Shown one piece after another: positions 1 through 9,553 of a stretch of 64,000 bases of DNA. A program made the position numbers and the translations under genes. The notes beneath the pieces are model-generated. The model saw only the letters and a list, made by a program, of their open reading frames with translations, made no database searches and had not been told where the DNA came from. Numbering within the stretch: position 1 is the first letter of the stretch; each line of letters starts with the position of its first letter. The DNA lies in the NCBI GenBank assembly GCA_040222455.1, contig JAVKDD010000020.1, positions 248,001 through 312,000 on the forward strand, given 5' to 3'. The stretch comes from RHLJ01 sp040222455 (lineage in GTDB: Bacteria; Bacteroidota; Rhodothermia; Balneolales; Balneolaceae).

Positions 1-1245
1 ACCTTGTGGCCCACCCTGGGCATAAAGCAACGTGGGATAGTTTTTTTCCGGATCGAAGTTTGGTGGATAAATCACCCATGTTAGCATTTCTTTGCCGTCG
101 GTGGTGGTCATCATTCTTTTTTCGATTTGGCTCAATTCTATGGAATCATAAATTTCGTCGTTAGCTCTGCTTAACTGAGTAAAGTTCTCAGTAGCCATGT
201 TATAAGCGAATATTTCTGTGGCATGATTCATATCGCTGCGAGTTACAATAAGTTTGTCGCCCAGTTCAGCTACTACACTCGTTACATCAAATACACCCTC
301 GGTTATCTGCGTAACATTTCCCGGATCAGAAAGGCGAACTTCAAAAATTTGAACGGTACCATCCACCGGCGCGCTGAAATAAATGTTATTTCCCGAATTA
401 GCCCAGGTAAAACCATTTACGGTACCATCCCAGTCAGCGGTTAAATTGGTTTTTTTGCCATTCTGTAATACAATAAGATCATTCTTATCTGCCTCATAAC
501 CGTCCCGTTTCATACTTAAATACGCTAAAGTTACTCCGTCAGGGCCATACACAGGATGAGTATCATAGCCTTCATTTTCATCCGTAAGATTCACAGTTTC
601 CTGAGTTTCAATATCATATTGAAAGAGGTCTGTATTCGTACTGGTTGCATACTCTGTACCCGTTTTTTGTTTGGTTACATAGATCACAAATTTACCATCC
701 GGGCGAATGATGTAATCGTCGGTACCGCCAAATGGAATAGTAGGTGTGAAAAATCGTTGACCTTCCATGATGTCGATTCCAGTATCCCAATCATCCCCAT
801 TTTTTTGATGTAAAAACACATGATTGTAGTTTCCTTCCATCCAGCGATCCCAATGGCGATAATGTAAAGACTCATAGATCAACACATTCGATTCCGAGTA
901 GGTAGGATAGATATCTGTGCCTTTAATTTGATCCAGTTGAACTTCTTTGTGGCTCACTTTAAACATTCCATCCTCAGAGACTTTTGAGTCATTTAGTAAA
1001 CCGTCTGCGGATTCAATTTCAACCGGTTCGCCTCCATCCACAGAAACCGAATAGTATTTTCTTTCCCCGGAGTTTTCAGCAACATTGGGGAAATACACCG
1101 AATAAATTAATGATTCGCCGTTTTCGGTTACACCCATTGCACTTACCCGACCTAATTTCCAGAGTAATTCCGGAGTCATTCGATCCTGCGCCTGAAGGAT
1201 AAACGGAAAAAGAAAAACGAAGAGAAATAAAGTAGCTTTTTTCAT
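1..1245 (-). CDS. S9 family prolyl oligopeptidase-type peptidase, C-terminus cut by window edge
   Basis: Reading the minus strand from ATG at 1245 gives 415 codons open to the window edge. A signal peptide (about residues 1-19, ending LQAQ) is followed by the beta-propeller region of a DPP/acylaminoacyl-peptidase-like exported serine peptidase, with repeated segments such as RPDGKFVIYVTK and YGPDGVTLAYLS. The final visible residues (YPTLLYAQGGPQG) are the usual entry into the alpha/beta hydrolase domain. The catalytic Ser, Asp and His lie outside the window. Likely a secreted or periplasmic peptidase that trims peptides. Family is confident; substrate is not. Confidence 0.85.
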   Translation of the reverse strand, partial: MKKATLFLFVFLFPFILQAQDRMTPELLWKLGRVSAMGVTENGESLIYSVYFPNVAENSGERKYYSVSVDGGEPVEIESADGLLNDSKVSEDGMFKVSHKEVQLDQIKGTDIYPTYSESNVLIYESLHYRHWDRWMEGNYNHVFLHQKNGDDWDTGIDIMEGQRFFTPTIPFGGTDDYIIRPDGKFVIYVTKQKTGTEYATSTNTDLFQYDIETQETVNLTDENEGYDTHPVYGPDGVTLAYLSMKRDGYEADKNDLIVLQNGKKTNLTADWDGTVNGFTWANSGNNIYFSAPVDGTVQIFEVRLSDPGNVTQITEGVFDVTSVVAELGDKLIVTRSDMNHATEIFAYNMATENFTQLSRANDEIYDSIELSQIEKRMMTTTDGKEMLTWVIYPPNFDPEKNYPTLLYAQGGPQG

Positions 1246-1404
1246 GGATTTAAAATCTAAGTTTCGATTATATCCATCAAGTATACTCAATATTTATGCG
1301 TTTTTTATGAATTTGAACCCAAGCTATCAGAGTCTTATAAAACAAGTAGGATTTCCCTAAAAGGATACTCCAAAGAAGCTTTAAAACGGTTACTTGACCT
1401 CATC

Positions 1405-1513
1405 CCATAGCTCCGCTATGGAATGCCAGCCAGAGGCTCTGCCTCAACCAACAAAGTACCGGTAACGATGAACTGGCGGAGCCTGAATAGAGGATTTCGT
1501 AGCAGAGCTACGG
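1405..1513. repeat. Cluster of short GC-richer palindromes
   Basis: Two near-identical palindromes occur about 95 bp apart: CCATAGCTCCGCTATGG at 1405-1421 and CGTAGCAGAGCTACGG at 1498-1513. Smaller ones lie between them (AGAGGCTCT near 1432). They overlap the 5' end of the broken integrase, so they may be a REP-like intergenic repeat dropped into, or fused with, that remnant. Confidence 0.45.
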
Positions 1514-2089
1514 AACCAGATAAAGTTACCAATGGAAACAACCCTCAAACGGTAAAAGATAAATTAAAGGCAACACCCGTAAGAGTGCTTTCATTTTCTG
1601 ATTTATGCGAACGGTTTATAAAACGACTCTTTCCAACTTTAAGAAAAAAGACAAGTATAGAATACGAACGAGTAATAAATAAAGAGCTTATCCCAGTTTT
1701 GGACAAACGACCAGCCGAAAGCATTACAAGGAAAGAGATTATAGACCTTTTGGACTCCATAGCAATTGACAGATGCGCTCTAACGCTTTCAAACCGAGTA
1801 CTGGCAACCTTTAAGTATCTTTAGTTTTGGGGTTGATAAAGCCATTGTAGAGGCTAATCCAGTATTGAATGTGCGCCGAAAAAAGAATGAAACCAAACGT
1901 GAAAGGGTGTATTCCATTGAAGAAATTAAGGAGCTTTGGAAAGCCTTTGATAATCAAGTTGAACCCGTTCAATCTATTTATAAGACGCTCCTTATCTGTG
2001 GGCAAAGGTCAGGGGAAACACGGCGAATGAAGTGGCAAGATATTGACTTTGTGAAACAAACTTGGACTATCCCAAAAGCTAAAACCTAA
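1423..2089 (+). pseudogene. Tyrosine recombinase (phage-type integrase), frameshifted and truncated
   Basis: Two fragments in different frames together resemble the middle of a phage integrase. The first (to 1824) holds the core-binding SAM-like domain (LRKKTSIEYERVINKEL, then SITRKEIIDLLDSIA). A one-base shift near 1818-1823 moves reading to a second frame containing FSFGVDKAIVEANP and then the start of the catalytic domain with the first catalytic Arg (CGQRSGETRRMKW). A stop at 2087-2089 removes the rest of the R-H-R-Y site. The normal N-terminal DUF4102-like region is missing; the apparent N-terminus is made of palindrome sequence. Not functional. It is probably the relic of an element that used the tRNA-Arg at 4069-4142. 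Confidence 0.8.
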
Positions 2090-2298
2090 TGCTATAAGTA
2101 AGATCAAAGAGAATGGGACTCCTTACAAAAAAATTATGATACTTGTAATTCAATGATATTCAATTAACTGTAATGATTATATTGAATAGGAGGTATTTAG
2201 ATGAAGAGCTTAATTATAAAATATAGTGAAATAAGTTTAGTACACTAGCATTATTTAACTCTCTTCAGATAAAGAAATTCTAGGTAATTTAGATATTT

Positions 2299-3888
2299 AT
2301 GAAAGAGATTGATTCAACAAAGTTTGCAGAACATCTTAGAACTATTCATTTTAGTTTAGTTGCTATTTCTCTACTAATTTTAATTTCAGCTGTTTTTTCT
2401 ACAGAAACTTCCACAGAGAAAGCTATTAATGAGCTTAATTTTGGAAATGATCTTTTAGCTGAATGGGACGCTGAATACCTGCATGATCAAGTTTTTGATC
2501 ATTATAAAACTGAGGTTGACTCAACTTTAAAAAAGATGATTTCGGGGGAGCTAGTAATAGGTTATGAATCATCAAATAATTTCGAAAATAAGTCATTTAT
2601 TCCAGAGGATAGATTTCCATTAATAGATGTTTTTGAGCTACAGAAAACAACAATATTGTCTCAAAAATTATTAGAACAGTGGAAAAAGCTTGAAATGATC
2701 ACTGATACGTATCCAGTTCCTGAGTATGACAAATATGGTACTTTGATAGATGGGTTAGATGTTTACAGAACTCGTAATCCACTTCGATTCCATTTAGAAA
2801 AGCCTAATACATTACCTGAACTCCATGATTTTTGGAATATTTTGAGTTTAGATAATGAGTTTATAGTTGCTAACACTTCAAAAAAAACCACGGGTATCAT
2901 ATATCTAACTAAATATATTGGTAGATACTTTTCTAAAGTAGAAGTTAGTTTTTTGGATGACGTAGTTGATTGCAGAGAATACTATTATTTTGGTAATCCA
3001 ACTCCACCATTTGATAGAGTATATTGTGATTGGAGATTTTCTGGTTCTATTCAGCCAAAACATAATATAAGTTTTGAATTAGGATCAATTTATGAGAAAT
3101 ATCCAAATTCGATTAGTACTATCGACTCTCTGAAAAATATCTTAAACAAAGGAAATGAAGATAATTTAGTTTTTCTTTCATTAATGCATGAATTCAGCTC
3201 AATGGCAGCTTTAGGAAATGGTTGGATTGATGAATTAGATGATAGGTCCATTTCAAAAGATTTTTCAGTGGATGTTGAAATATTTATCCCTACAACAATT
3301 GATTCCTATTCTTTTCATCAGCAAGGAGTTTTATTATCTAATTTACCAGACAAGTATCCTAATAAAGATATTTTCGTTTTTGGAAGTTTTAGTGAAAGTT
3401 TTCCAGAGTTAAATAACATTATTGAGAGAGTGGGCGGTAGTAATTTGCAAGATGTTGCTCTTTTTCTAAATGAAAAAAGGAAAGAAGAACTTTCGAATGA
3501 AAGAATTGAGGCATTAGGAATGAAAATACCTATGCTTGCTTTTAATACATTTGGAGGTGTTATTATTACCTTGATGCTATTATATTTTTTTTTAAATCTT
3601 TCAAATTTGAACCAAAGGCTACAAAGTAAATACGATAATGGAAAGGTTTGGGATATTCCTTGGCTTGGTTTATATCCGGAATCATTTACAGCTAAAAGCA
3701 GTGTTTTTTTATCAGTTTGTTTATTTCCATTGATATCGATTTTTACTTCGGTTTACAAGAATCAAATCAATTGGTACGTATACATCATTATGATATCTGT
3801 ATTTATCCTATCAGGATTTATTGCGATTAAGCTATTCAAATTTTGGAGCCTTTCGAAAAGTAAAAAAAACATCTCTACTACTAACTAA
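2299..3888 (+). CDS. Orphan membrane protein, unknown function
   Basis: A 529-residue protein I do not recognise. One hydrophobic helix lies near residues 18-34, followed by a long soluble, acidic and aromatic-rich region of about 370 residues. Three more hydrophobic helices lie near 414-436, 465-484 and 488-513, and the tail is Lys-rich. This layout suggests a large extracytoplasmic domain held between an N-terminal anchor and a C-terminal membrane bundle. It is markedly AT-rich and sits alone between a dead integrase and a tRNA gene, which suggests horizontally acquired cargo. No enzymatic motif is visible. Confidence 0.7.
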   Translation: MKEIDSTKFAEHLRTIHFSLVAISLLILISAVFSTETSTEKAINELNFGNDLLAEWDAEYLHDQVFDHYKTEVDSTLKKMISGELVIGYESSNNFENKSFIPEDRFPLIDVFELQKTTILSQKLLEQWKKLEMITDTYPVPEYDKYGTLIDGLDVYRTRNPLRFHLEKPNTLPELHDFWNILSLDNEFIVANTSKKTTGIIYLTKYIGRYFSKVEVSFLDDVVDCREYYYFGNPTPPFDRVYCDWRFSGSIQPKHNISFELGSIYEKYPNSISTIDSLKNILNKGNEDNLVFLSLMHEFSSMAALGNGWIDELDDRSISKDFSVDVEIFIPTTIDSYSFHQQGVLLSNLPDKYPNKDIFVFGSFSESFPELNNIIERVGGSNLQDVALFLNEKRKEELSNERIEALGMKIPMLAFNTFGGVIITLMLLYFFLNLSNLNQRLQSKYDNGKVWDIPWLGLYPESFTAKSSVFLSVCLFPLISIFTSVYKNQINWYVYIIMISVFILSGFIAIKLFKFWSLSKSKKNISTTN

Positions 3889-4024
3889 TTCTTTGGAGAG
3901 TTTAATTCTCCAATCATGAGTAAAGATATAATTACTTTGAATTATGGTCTTTAAAGCATGATTAAAGAATATATTGTTTTCGAATAGTTTACTAATTGGG
4001 GAAATGCGGGATAATTGTCAAAAG

Positions 4025-4060
4025 AAAAGCCTATTATAAGATAAATTATAACAGGCTTTT
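4025..4060 (-). terminator. Rho-independent terminator of tRNA-Arg
   Basis: AAAAGCCT and AGGCTTTT arms enclose an AT-rich loop. On the minus strand the hairpin follows the 3' end of the tRNA by a few bases and is followed by a T-rich run. Confidence 0.7.
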
Positions 4061-4068
4061 AATGTATG

Positions 4069-4142
4069 TACACCCGACAAGAGTCGAACTTGTAACCGCC
4101 TGATTCGTAGTCAGGTACTCTATCCAATTGAGCTACGGGTGC
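4069..4142 (-). tRNA. tRNA-Arg (anticodon ACG)
   Basis: The minus strand folds as a full cloverleaf of 74 nt: acceptor GCACCCG pairing with CGGGTGT (one G-U), D arm with TAGCTCAATTGGATAGAG, anticodon stem CCTGA/TCAGG with loop CTACGAA (anticodon ACG, read as ICG), and T arm with GGTTCGA-type sequence (AAGTTCGACTCTT). CCA is not encoded. The neighbouring integrase relic lies on its 3' side. Confidence 0.95.
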
Positions 4143-4310
4143 ATTTCAATATCTCTAAATCAAGATAAACCTGATCTTAAGAGAACTTTAAAGATAAGGA
4201 CTTCTCTTTCGCTTCACAATAGATTTTTTGATTTTTCATCTGTCTTCTACACTTGATTAAACCATCAAAACTTGAATAGAAATTATCAGTTTTAAAAAGG
4301 TTTACTAAAT

Positions 4311-5198
4311 CTATTTTTCATAAATCATATAGCCAGAATTAATGGGGCTCTCCATGGCTTTTAAACCATGTGTGTTAATTATATCAGAATAGTTAAGTAA
4401 TTGAATATTATTCTCTCGGATTAATTGCAGAAATTCTGGGGATGTAAACGCATCAAGTTCTGCGCTTCTATGTTTACTCATAAATTCCGGGCCGAACGGA
4501 TTTAAATCAATCATGGCAGCAAGCTCGGGCGAGTCTTTCCCAACGTGTGTTACAAAAAGATTGTATTGATCAGATTTCAGGTTATTAAGTGTTGCAAAAA
4601 GGGTGTCTTTTTTAGATGGAATTGGAGCAAAGTACATCGAATTAACATCCACTTCACCAAAATATCTAGAAATCGCTAAATTATATTCTACGGCCAGTTT
4701 TTCAACAATAGCTCTATATTCGGGTTTATCAACTGCGGTTCCCATATGGTAATCTACATATTGGATGTTAGCACCACTTTTCATAGCGCGTTCAATTTGG
4801 GCACGTAATTCTGTTTCAATATCAGTGAGTGTTGGGTTATTTTCGTACAGTGTAGCCCGCGATGGAAAAAAGAAACCATGCTCATCTACTAAAGAAGGTA
4901 CAGCATCTTTGCCAGCTACTGGTCCCCAGCGATAGTTTTTCCATTCTGAGTTTAGAGTTAGGTGAATACCAAGTGTTACTTGAGTTTCATCTTTCAAAAT
5001 ATCTACACCTTCCTGATACCATGGGCAAGCAAACATAATTGAGGCCGAAAATGGAATATCAAGATCTACGATTTCTTTAATGCCCATATTTACCGCGTGA
5101 GACATGCCGATGTCATCAAAACGTAAAAGTAGTTTAGGTTCATTTTTTGGAAAAAGGGAAAGGCAAAAACCAAGTAGTATTAGGAGTGCAATTTTCAT
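4311..5198 (-). CDS. ChbG/HpnK (YdjC-like) family carbohydrate deacetylase, exported
   Basis: A 295-residue protein with a signal-like N-terminus (KIALLILLGFCLSLF). The metal site of the YdjC/ChbG deacetylase fold is visible: RFDDIGMSHAVN (Asp28, Asp29), GIHLTLNSEW (His79) and YVDYHMG (His151). The family removes acetyl groups from N-acetylated sugars such as chitooligosaccharides or hopanoid head groups. The export signal suggests action on sugars outside the cytoplasm. Single gene, divergent in function from its neighbours. The substrate is not determinable here. Confidence 0.82.
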   Translation of the reverse strand: MKIALLILLGFCLSLFPKNEPKLLLRFDDIGMSHAVNMGIKEIVDLDIPFSASIMFACPWYQEGVDILKDETQVTLGIHLTLNSEWKNYRWGPVAGKDAVPSLVDEHGFFFPSRATLYENNPTLTDIETELRAQIERAMKSGANIQYVDYHMGTAVDKPEYRAIVEKLAVEYNLAISRYFGEVDVNSMYFAPIPSKKDTLFATLNNLKSDQYNLFVTHVGKDSPELAAMIDLNPFGPEFMSKHRSAELDAFTSPEFLQLIRENNIQLLNYSDIINTHGLKAMESPINSGYMIYEK

Positions 5199-5340
5199 AA
5201 TTGGATGAGCTTTTTAAATTTGTCAAACATCTAAAATATACCAAATATTGGATTGCGCCAAGTGGTGTTTCAGAATGATTAAATACCCAATTTTTGATGG
5301 TGTAATTCAATTGCAATTGAATCACTTAGCATACAAATAA

Positions 5341-5372
5341 AAAAAGCCTCGTTTAAATTCATAAACGAGGCT
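5341..5372 (-). terminator. Terminator downstream of ahcY
   Basis: Perfect 11-bp stem AGCCTCGTTTA/TAAACGAGGCT (5345-5355 with 5362-5372), followed on the minus strand by a T run continuing past 5341. It lies about 20 bases after the ahcY stop. Confidence 0.85.
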
Positions 5373-5393
5373 CGGTAAGTAGTTAGTTAGATA

Positions 5394-6701
5394 TTAATAT
5401 CTATACTCATCAGACTTATATGGTCCAGTAATTGGAACTCCGATATAAGCTGCTTGATCTTCAGAAAGTGTTTCTAATTCAACACCAATTTTAGATAAAT
5501 GTAATCGAGCAACTTTTTCATCTAACGATTTTGGAAGAACATGCACGCCGGGAGAAAATTCTTCTGGTCTGTTCCAAAGTGCAATTTGAGCCAATGTTTG
5601 ATTCGCAAAACTGTTACTCATTACAAACGAAGGGTGACCTGTAGCATTCCCTAGATTCATAAGTCGACCTTGTGAAAGAAGTACAACCTGCTTTCCTGAT
5701 TTAAGAGTAAAAATATCAACCTGAGGTTTAATATTTTCTTCTTCAGAGTTTTGTTTTAACCATGCTACATCAATTTCGTTGTCAAAGTGACCAATATTTC
5801 CAACGATAACTTTGTCTTTCAGGCTTTCGAAATGAACCCCTTTAAGAATGTCTTTATTACCAGTTGCAGTCACGATGATATCCGCTCTTGGAGCTGCATC
5901 AATCATTTTCTTAACTTCAAAACCATCCATTGCAGCTTGTAATGCACAAATAGGATCAATCTCAGTAACAATAACACGTGCACCAGCACCTTTTAGTGAA
6001 GCAGCCGTTCCTTTACCTACATCACCATAACCAGCAACAACAGCAACTTTTCCAGCCATCATCACATCAGTTGCACGTCGGATAGCATCTACTGCAGATT
6101 CTTTACAACCATATTTGTTGTCGAATTTCGACTTAGTAACGGAGTCGTTCACATTAATAGCAGGGATAGGAAGTGTTCCATTTCTTTCTCTTTCAATCAA
6201 ACGAAGAACGCCCGTTGTAGTCTCCTCAGAAATTCCCTGGATTCCTTCAACTAGTTCAGGATAATTATCTAATACCATGTTGGTAAGATCACCACCGTCA
6301 TCAAGAATCATGTTTAGAGGCTGACCGTCTGGAAAAAAGATTGTTTGTTCAATACACCAATCAAATTCTTCTTCTGTCATTCCTTTCCATGCATATACAG
6401 GAACACCAGCTGCTGCTATTGCTGCTGCTGCATGATCTTGAGTGGAATAAATATTACATGATGACCAGGTTACATCGGCACCAAGTTCTACTAAAGTTTC
6501 AATTAAAACTGCCGTTTGAATAGTCATGTGAAGACATCCCGCAATATGAGCACCTTTGAGAGGTTGCTCAGCTTTGTATTCCTCACGAATAGCCATTAAT
6601 CCGGGCATTTCTGCTTCTGCTAACTCGATCTCCTGACGACCGTATTTAGCCTCATTAATATCTTTAACTTTATAAGCTAATTTTTCTTGTACTTGTTGCA
6701 T
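5394..6701 (-). CDS. ahcY: S-adenosylhomocysteinase
   Basis: A 435-residue cytosolic enzyme that splits S-adenosylhomocysteine to adenosine and homocysteine, completing the activated methyl cycle. The whole length is typical: start of the substrate domain (GAHIAGCLHMTIQTAV, SSCNIYSTQDHAAAA), the NAD-binding Rossmann loop (GYGDVGKGTAASLKGAG), the LLSQGRLMNLGNATGHPSF segment, and the conserved C-terminus ending PYKSDEYRY. It starts 12 bp after the stop of the upstream thioredoxin-like lipoprotein gene on the same strand, so the two may be cotranscribed. A strong terminator follows. Confidence 0.97.
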   Translation of the reverse strand: MQQVQEKLAYKVKDINEAKYGRQEIELAEAEMPGLMAIREEYKAEQPLKGAHIAGCLHMTIQTAVLIETLVELGADVTWSSCNIYSTQDHAAAAIAAAGVPVYAWKGMTEEEFDWCIEQTIFFPDGQPLNMILDDGGDLTNMVLDNYPELVEGIQGISEETTTGVLRLIERERNGTLPIPAINVNDSVTKSKFDNKYGCKESAVDAIRRATDVMMAGKVAVVAGYGDVGKGTAASLKGAGARVIVTEIDPICALQAAMDGFEVKKMIDAAPRADIIVTATGNKDILKGVHFESLKDKVIVGNIGHFDNEIDVAWLKQNSEEENIKPQVDIFTLKSGKQVVLLSQGRLMNLGNATGHPSFVMSNSFANQTLAQIALWNRPEEFSPGVHVLPKSLDEKVARLHLSKIGVELETLSEDQAAYIGVPITGPYKSDEYRY

Positions 6702-6713
6702 AAGTTACTTTTT

Positions 6714-7253
6714 CTATAAATTTTTATTGTCTTCTATAATCGTTTTTGCTTTTAAATAATCGCCTTCAGTGCCGGCAGATCCCAATTCAGCTTTAATCAG
6801 GAACCCATTTGGGTCTATATAGACCTTGAAAGGGATACCTAAAGAAATCACTTCTCCGCCAACATCATTCAAATCGAGCGAATATTCGAAATCATAATTA
6901 TTGTTAGCAATGAATTCCTCTACATCTTTTCTTTCATCTGCAGTTAGTGTATTAACAGCTAAAACCTCAAATTCATTTCCGTATTCTTTTTTAAGTGAGT
7001 CCATTGCTGGAAAAACCATTAAACAAGGCCCACACCAGGTTTCCCAGAAATCAATCATAACTACTTTTCCGGCATAATCAGCCAGAAAAACTTCTTCGCC
7101 ATTCATGTCTACAAATGATGCGCGTTGGAGAACGGCTTCAATTCGTGCTTCCTCTTCTGATAACTCTCTTGGGTTTTGTCCCTTTTTAGCACATGATAAT
7201 GTGATCGAAGACGCAATAATAACAAGAGCTAATAAGTAATATGTTCTTTTCAT
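6714..7253 (-). CDS. TlpA/ResA-like thioredoxin-fold lipoprotein
   Basis: I chose ATG at 7253 (179 residues) because it places a lipoprotein signal at the N-terminus: MKRTYYLLALVI then the lipobox ITLSC. The mature part has a thioredoxin fold with FWETWCGPC (CxxC redox centre) and the cis-Pro-like segment GIPFKVYIDPNG. Such proteins reduce or exchange disulfides in the periplasm, for example during cytochrome c maturation. An upstream in-frame ATG at 7280 would mask the signal peptide. It lies directly upstream of ahcY. Confidence 0.87.
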   Translation of the reverse strand: MKRTYYLLALVIIASSITLSCAKKGQNPRELSEEEARIEAVLQRASFVDMNGEEVFLADYAGKVVMIDFWETWCGPCLMVFPAMDSLKKEYGNEFEVLAVNTLTADERKDVEEFIANNNYDFEYSLDLNDVGGEVISLGIPFKVYIDPNGFLIKAELGSAGTEGDYLKAKTIIEDNKNL

Positions 7254-7394
7254 GAATGGTATTGAGATAATGTTAAACAAAAAGATAAGGCTTATGACGG
7301 AGAAAAGTATAATTGGGAATACTTAATGACCCGATAGACGAAAAAAAAGTTCCATTTTTTTAAATCCTTTGATGTGCTTTTTAGTGATGTCCCT

Positions 7395-7402
7395 TATCTT
7401 TG
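7395..7402 (+). promoter_or_regulatory. Possible -7 element of the lhgO promoter
   Basis: TATCTTTG matches the Bacteroidota -7 consensus TAnnTTTG, with a TTTG about 23 bases upstream (7368-7371; usual spacing is 19-21). It ends only 3 bases before the ATG, so a transcript from it would be leaderless or nearly so. Weak by itself. Confidence 0.25.
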
Positions 7403-7405
7403 GGA

Positions 7406-8632
7406 ATGCAAAATTTATCAGAGACGGAAGGGCTATTTAATTTTATAATAATTGGGGCAGGAATTGTTGGTTTATCTACAGCTTATAAACTCACATTAGC
7501 TTTCCCTAAAGCTAAAATCTTAGTACTTGAAAAAGAGCAGAAAGTAGCCGTACATCAAACAGGCAAAAACTCAGGAGTTATTCATTCTGGTATTTATTAT
7601 AAACCGGGAAGCTACAAGGCGAAGAACTGCATAAATGGTAGGCATCAATTAGTAGATTTTTGTACAGCACATAATATCTCAATTGATATTTGTGGAAAAG
7701 TGATTGTAGCTACAGAAGAAAATGAACTGGAAAGACTCGAAAAAATTTACGAGCGCGGTCTTGAAAATAAAATTGAGGGAATAGAAAAAATTGATGCTAA
7801 GCAACTTTCAGAAATTGAACCTCATGTGAAAGGAGTAGCCGCAATTAAAGTTCCCTGCGCAGGTATTGTGGATTATGGAGGAATGTGTGTTAAGCTAAAA
7901 GAGCTTATTGAAGAAAAGAATGGGGTCGTTGAATTTGGTCAAAAAGTTGTAGAGATAAAAGAAATTTCAAATGAGATAAGAGTTAGAACAAGTACACATA
8001 ATTTCAAAACAAAACATTTGATAAACTGCGCTGGTTTGTACTGCGATCATGTAGCCAAATCTGCTGGAATTAAATCACCCGTAAAAATAGTACCATTTAA
8101 AGGTGAGTACTATGAGCTAGAAGAAGATGCGGAGTATTTGGTAAATCACTTGATTTATCCTCTTCCAAATCCAGAATTTCCTTTTCTTGGAGTACACTTC
8201 ACACGAATGGCTTTAGGAGGAATTGAATGTGGGCCAAATGCTGTATTTGTATTTAAAAGGGAAGGGTATAATAAATTCGCATTTGACCTTAAAGAAGGTT
8301 TTGAAGCATTATTTTTTAAAGGATTTAGAAAAATGGCGTCTAAACATTGGAGAATGGGATTAGATGAATACAAACGTTCATTTTCCAAAAAAGCGTTTGT
8401 AAAAGGACTTCAAAAATTAATTCCTGAGGTTCAGGAATATCAACTTAAAAAATCACCCGCTGGAGTACGAGCAATGGCCTTATTACCAAATGGTGAAATA
8501 CTGGATGACTTCTATTTTGAGGTGTCAGGAAAACAAATCCATGTTTTAAATGCACCAAGTCCGGCAGCTACAGCAGCTCTTGCCATTGGAGATGAAATTG
8601 TTAGTAAAGTGAAAGAAGAATTTGGGTTATAG
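7406..8632 (+). CDS. lhgO: L-2-hydroxyglutarate oxidase
   Basis: A 408-residue FAD-dependent oxidoreductase of the DAO family that oxidises L-2-hydroxyglutarate to 2-oxoglutarate. The N-terminal dinucleotide fold is clear (FIIIGAGIVGLSTAYKL), followed by KNSGVIHSGIYYKPGS, the LhgO-type substrate segment PFKGEYYEL, and the C-terminal SPAATAALAIGDEIV. The ATG at 7406 is preferred over a TTG two codons upstream. Its 3' end overlaps the convergent universal stress protein gene by 6 bases. Confidence 0.93.
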   Translation: MQNLSETEGLFNFIIIGAGIVGLSTAYKLTLAFPKAKILVLEKEQKVAVHQTGKNSGVIHSGIYYKPGSYKAKNCINGRHQLVDFCTAHNISIDICGKVIVATEENELERLEKIYERGLENKIEGIEKIDAKQLSEIEPHVKGVAAIKVPCAGIVDYGGMCVKLKELIEEKNGVVEFGQKVVEIKEISNEIRVRTSTHNFKTKHLINCAGLYCDHVAKSAGIKSPVKIVPFKGEYYELEEDAEYLVNHLIYPLPNPEFPFLGVHFTRMALGGIECGPNAVFVFKREGYNKFAFDLKEGFEALFFKGFRKMASKHWRMGLDEYKRSFSKKAFVKGLQKLIPEVQEYQLKKSPAGVRAMALLPNGEILDDFYFEVSGKQIHVLNAPSPAATAALAIGDEIVSKVKEEFGL

Positions 8633-9553
8633 CTCCAAAAGCGCATCCCAAAGTTTCATACTACGCCCTTTATTTTTAACTATAATAAGCGGCAAATATT
8701 GATCTCTGTCGATAAGTGCTTCCGTTATACTGCCTAGTACAAAAGAGGAAAGTGTATTGCGACCTCTTGATCCCATGATCACAGCATCAACCTGATTAGA
8801 AAATGAAAAACGATTAATCATATATGGGACGCTATCGTTTTTTTGAAGCTTAAAGTGCATTTTAAAACTGTTTTCATCAATCTTGTTTTCAGATAAAAAT
8901 GCATGGAGCCTAACTTTTGCCGCTTTTAGGAGTTCCTCAGCGAATCCTTCTATGGAAAGCCCAGTCTTAAAATACCCGCTTGGAATCTTATAAATATGAA
9001 GTGCGTGAATTTCAATATTGGGACGCTTTTTAGCAAGATTCAACGCATGTTCTAATGCCATAAAGCTATTTTTAGAAAAATCGATAGGAACAAGTAGCGT
9101 ATTTATATCATCTGGTAAGGTTGGTGGAACTAACGTGATTGTACAGCCAACGCTGCGAACTACTTTTTGGAGAAACGCGACTTCGCTTTCGCTGTCATTT
9201 TCATCACTTCGGTTAATCACCAGCAAATCAATATCGTGTTCTCTTACTACAGCAGAGATACTTCGTAGCTTAACACCATCCAAAATTTGATAGTCAATAT
9301 CATTTATGGATGTAATTCTTGGGTAGTTTTTAATTTTTTCTTGAATCGCTCCTTTTATAGAATCATCAATAGGCGGAATGAGTCCGGGATATTTCTCAAC
9401 GAGTTCTTTTGGAACGTCAAGATTATCTGCAACATGAAGGAATAGAATAGATTCAATAGAGAATAAATCTGTAATACGATTCACATAATCACAAACAACA
9501 TCGTCGTGATCGTTTAATTCCATAACTACAAGAAGTCTTTTTATTGAGTACAT
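8627..9553 (-). CDS. Universal stress protein, two tandem Usp domains
   Basis: 308 residues forming two Usp alpha/beta domains (about 1-140 and 148-300). The second carries the ATP-binding motif G-2x-G-9x-GS in MGSRGRNTLSSFVLGS; the first lacks a clear copy, as is common in tandem Usp proteins where one half is degenerate. Cytoplasmic nucleotide-binding stress protein; the exact role is unknown. It is convergent with lhgO with a 6-bp overlap. Confidence 0.88.
   Translation of the reverse strand: MYSIKRLLVVMELNDHDDVVCDYVNRITDLFSIESILFLHVADNLDVPKELVEKYPGLIPPIDDSIKGAIQEKIKNYPRITSINDIDYQILDGVKLRSISAVVREHDIDLLVINRSDENDSESEVAFLQKVVRSVGCTITLVPPTLPDDINTLLVPIDFSKNSFMALEHALNLAKKRPNIEIHALHIYKIPSGYFKTGLSIEGFAEELLKAAKVRLHAFLSENKIDENSFKMHFKLQKNDSVPYMINRFSFSNQVDAVIMGSRGRNTLSSFVLGSITEALIDRDQYLPLIIVKNKGRSMKLWDALLEL

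Noticed and set aside
1246..4068. Direct repeat of the tRNA-Arg 3' end marking the far end of an element
   Set aside because: I looked for CGACAAGAGTCGAAC-like sequence up to the S9 peptidase gene and found none.
5848..6030. Open frames opposite ahcY, katG, trxB and other long genes
   Set aside because: They mirror the codons of confidently identified genes on the other strand and have no independent features.
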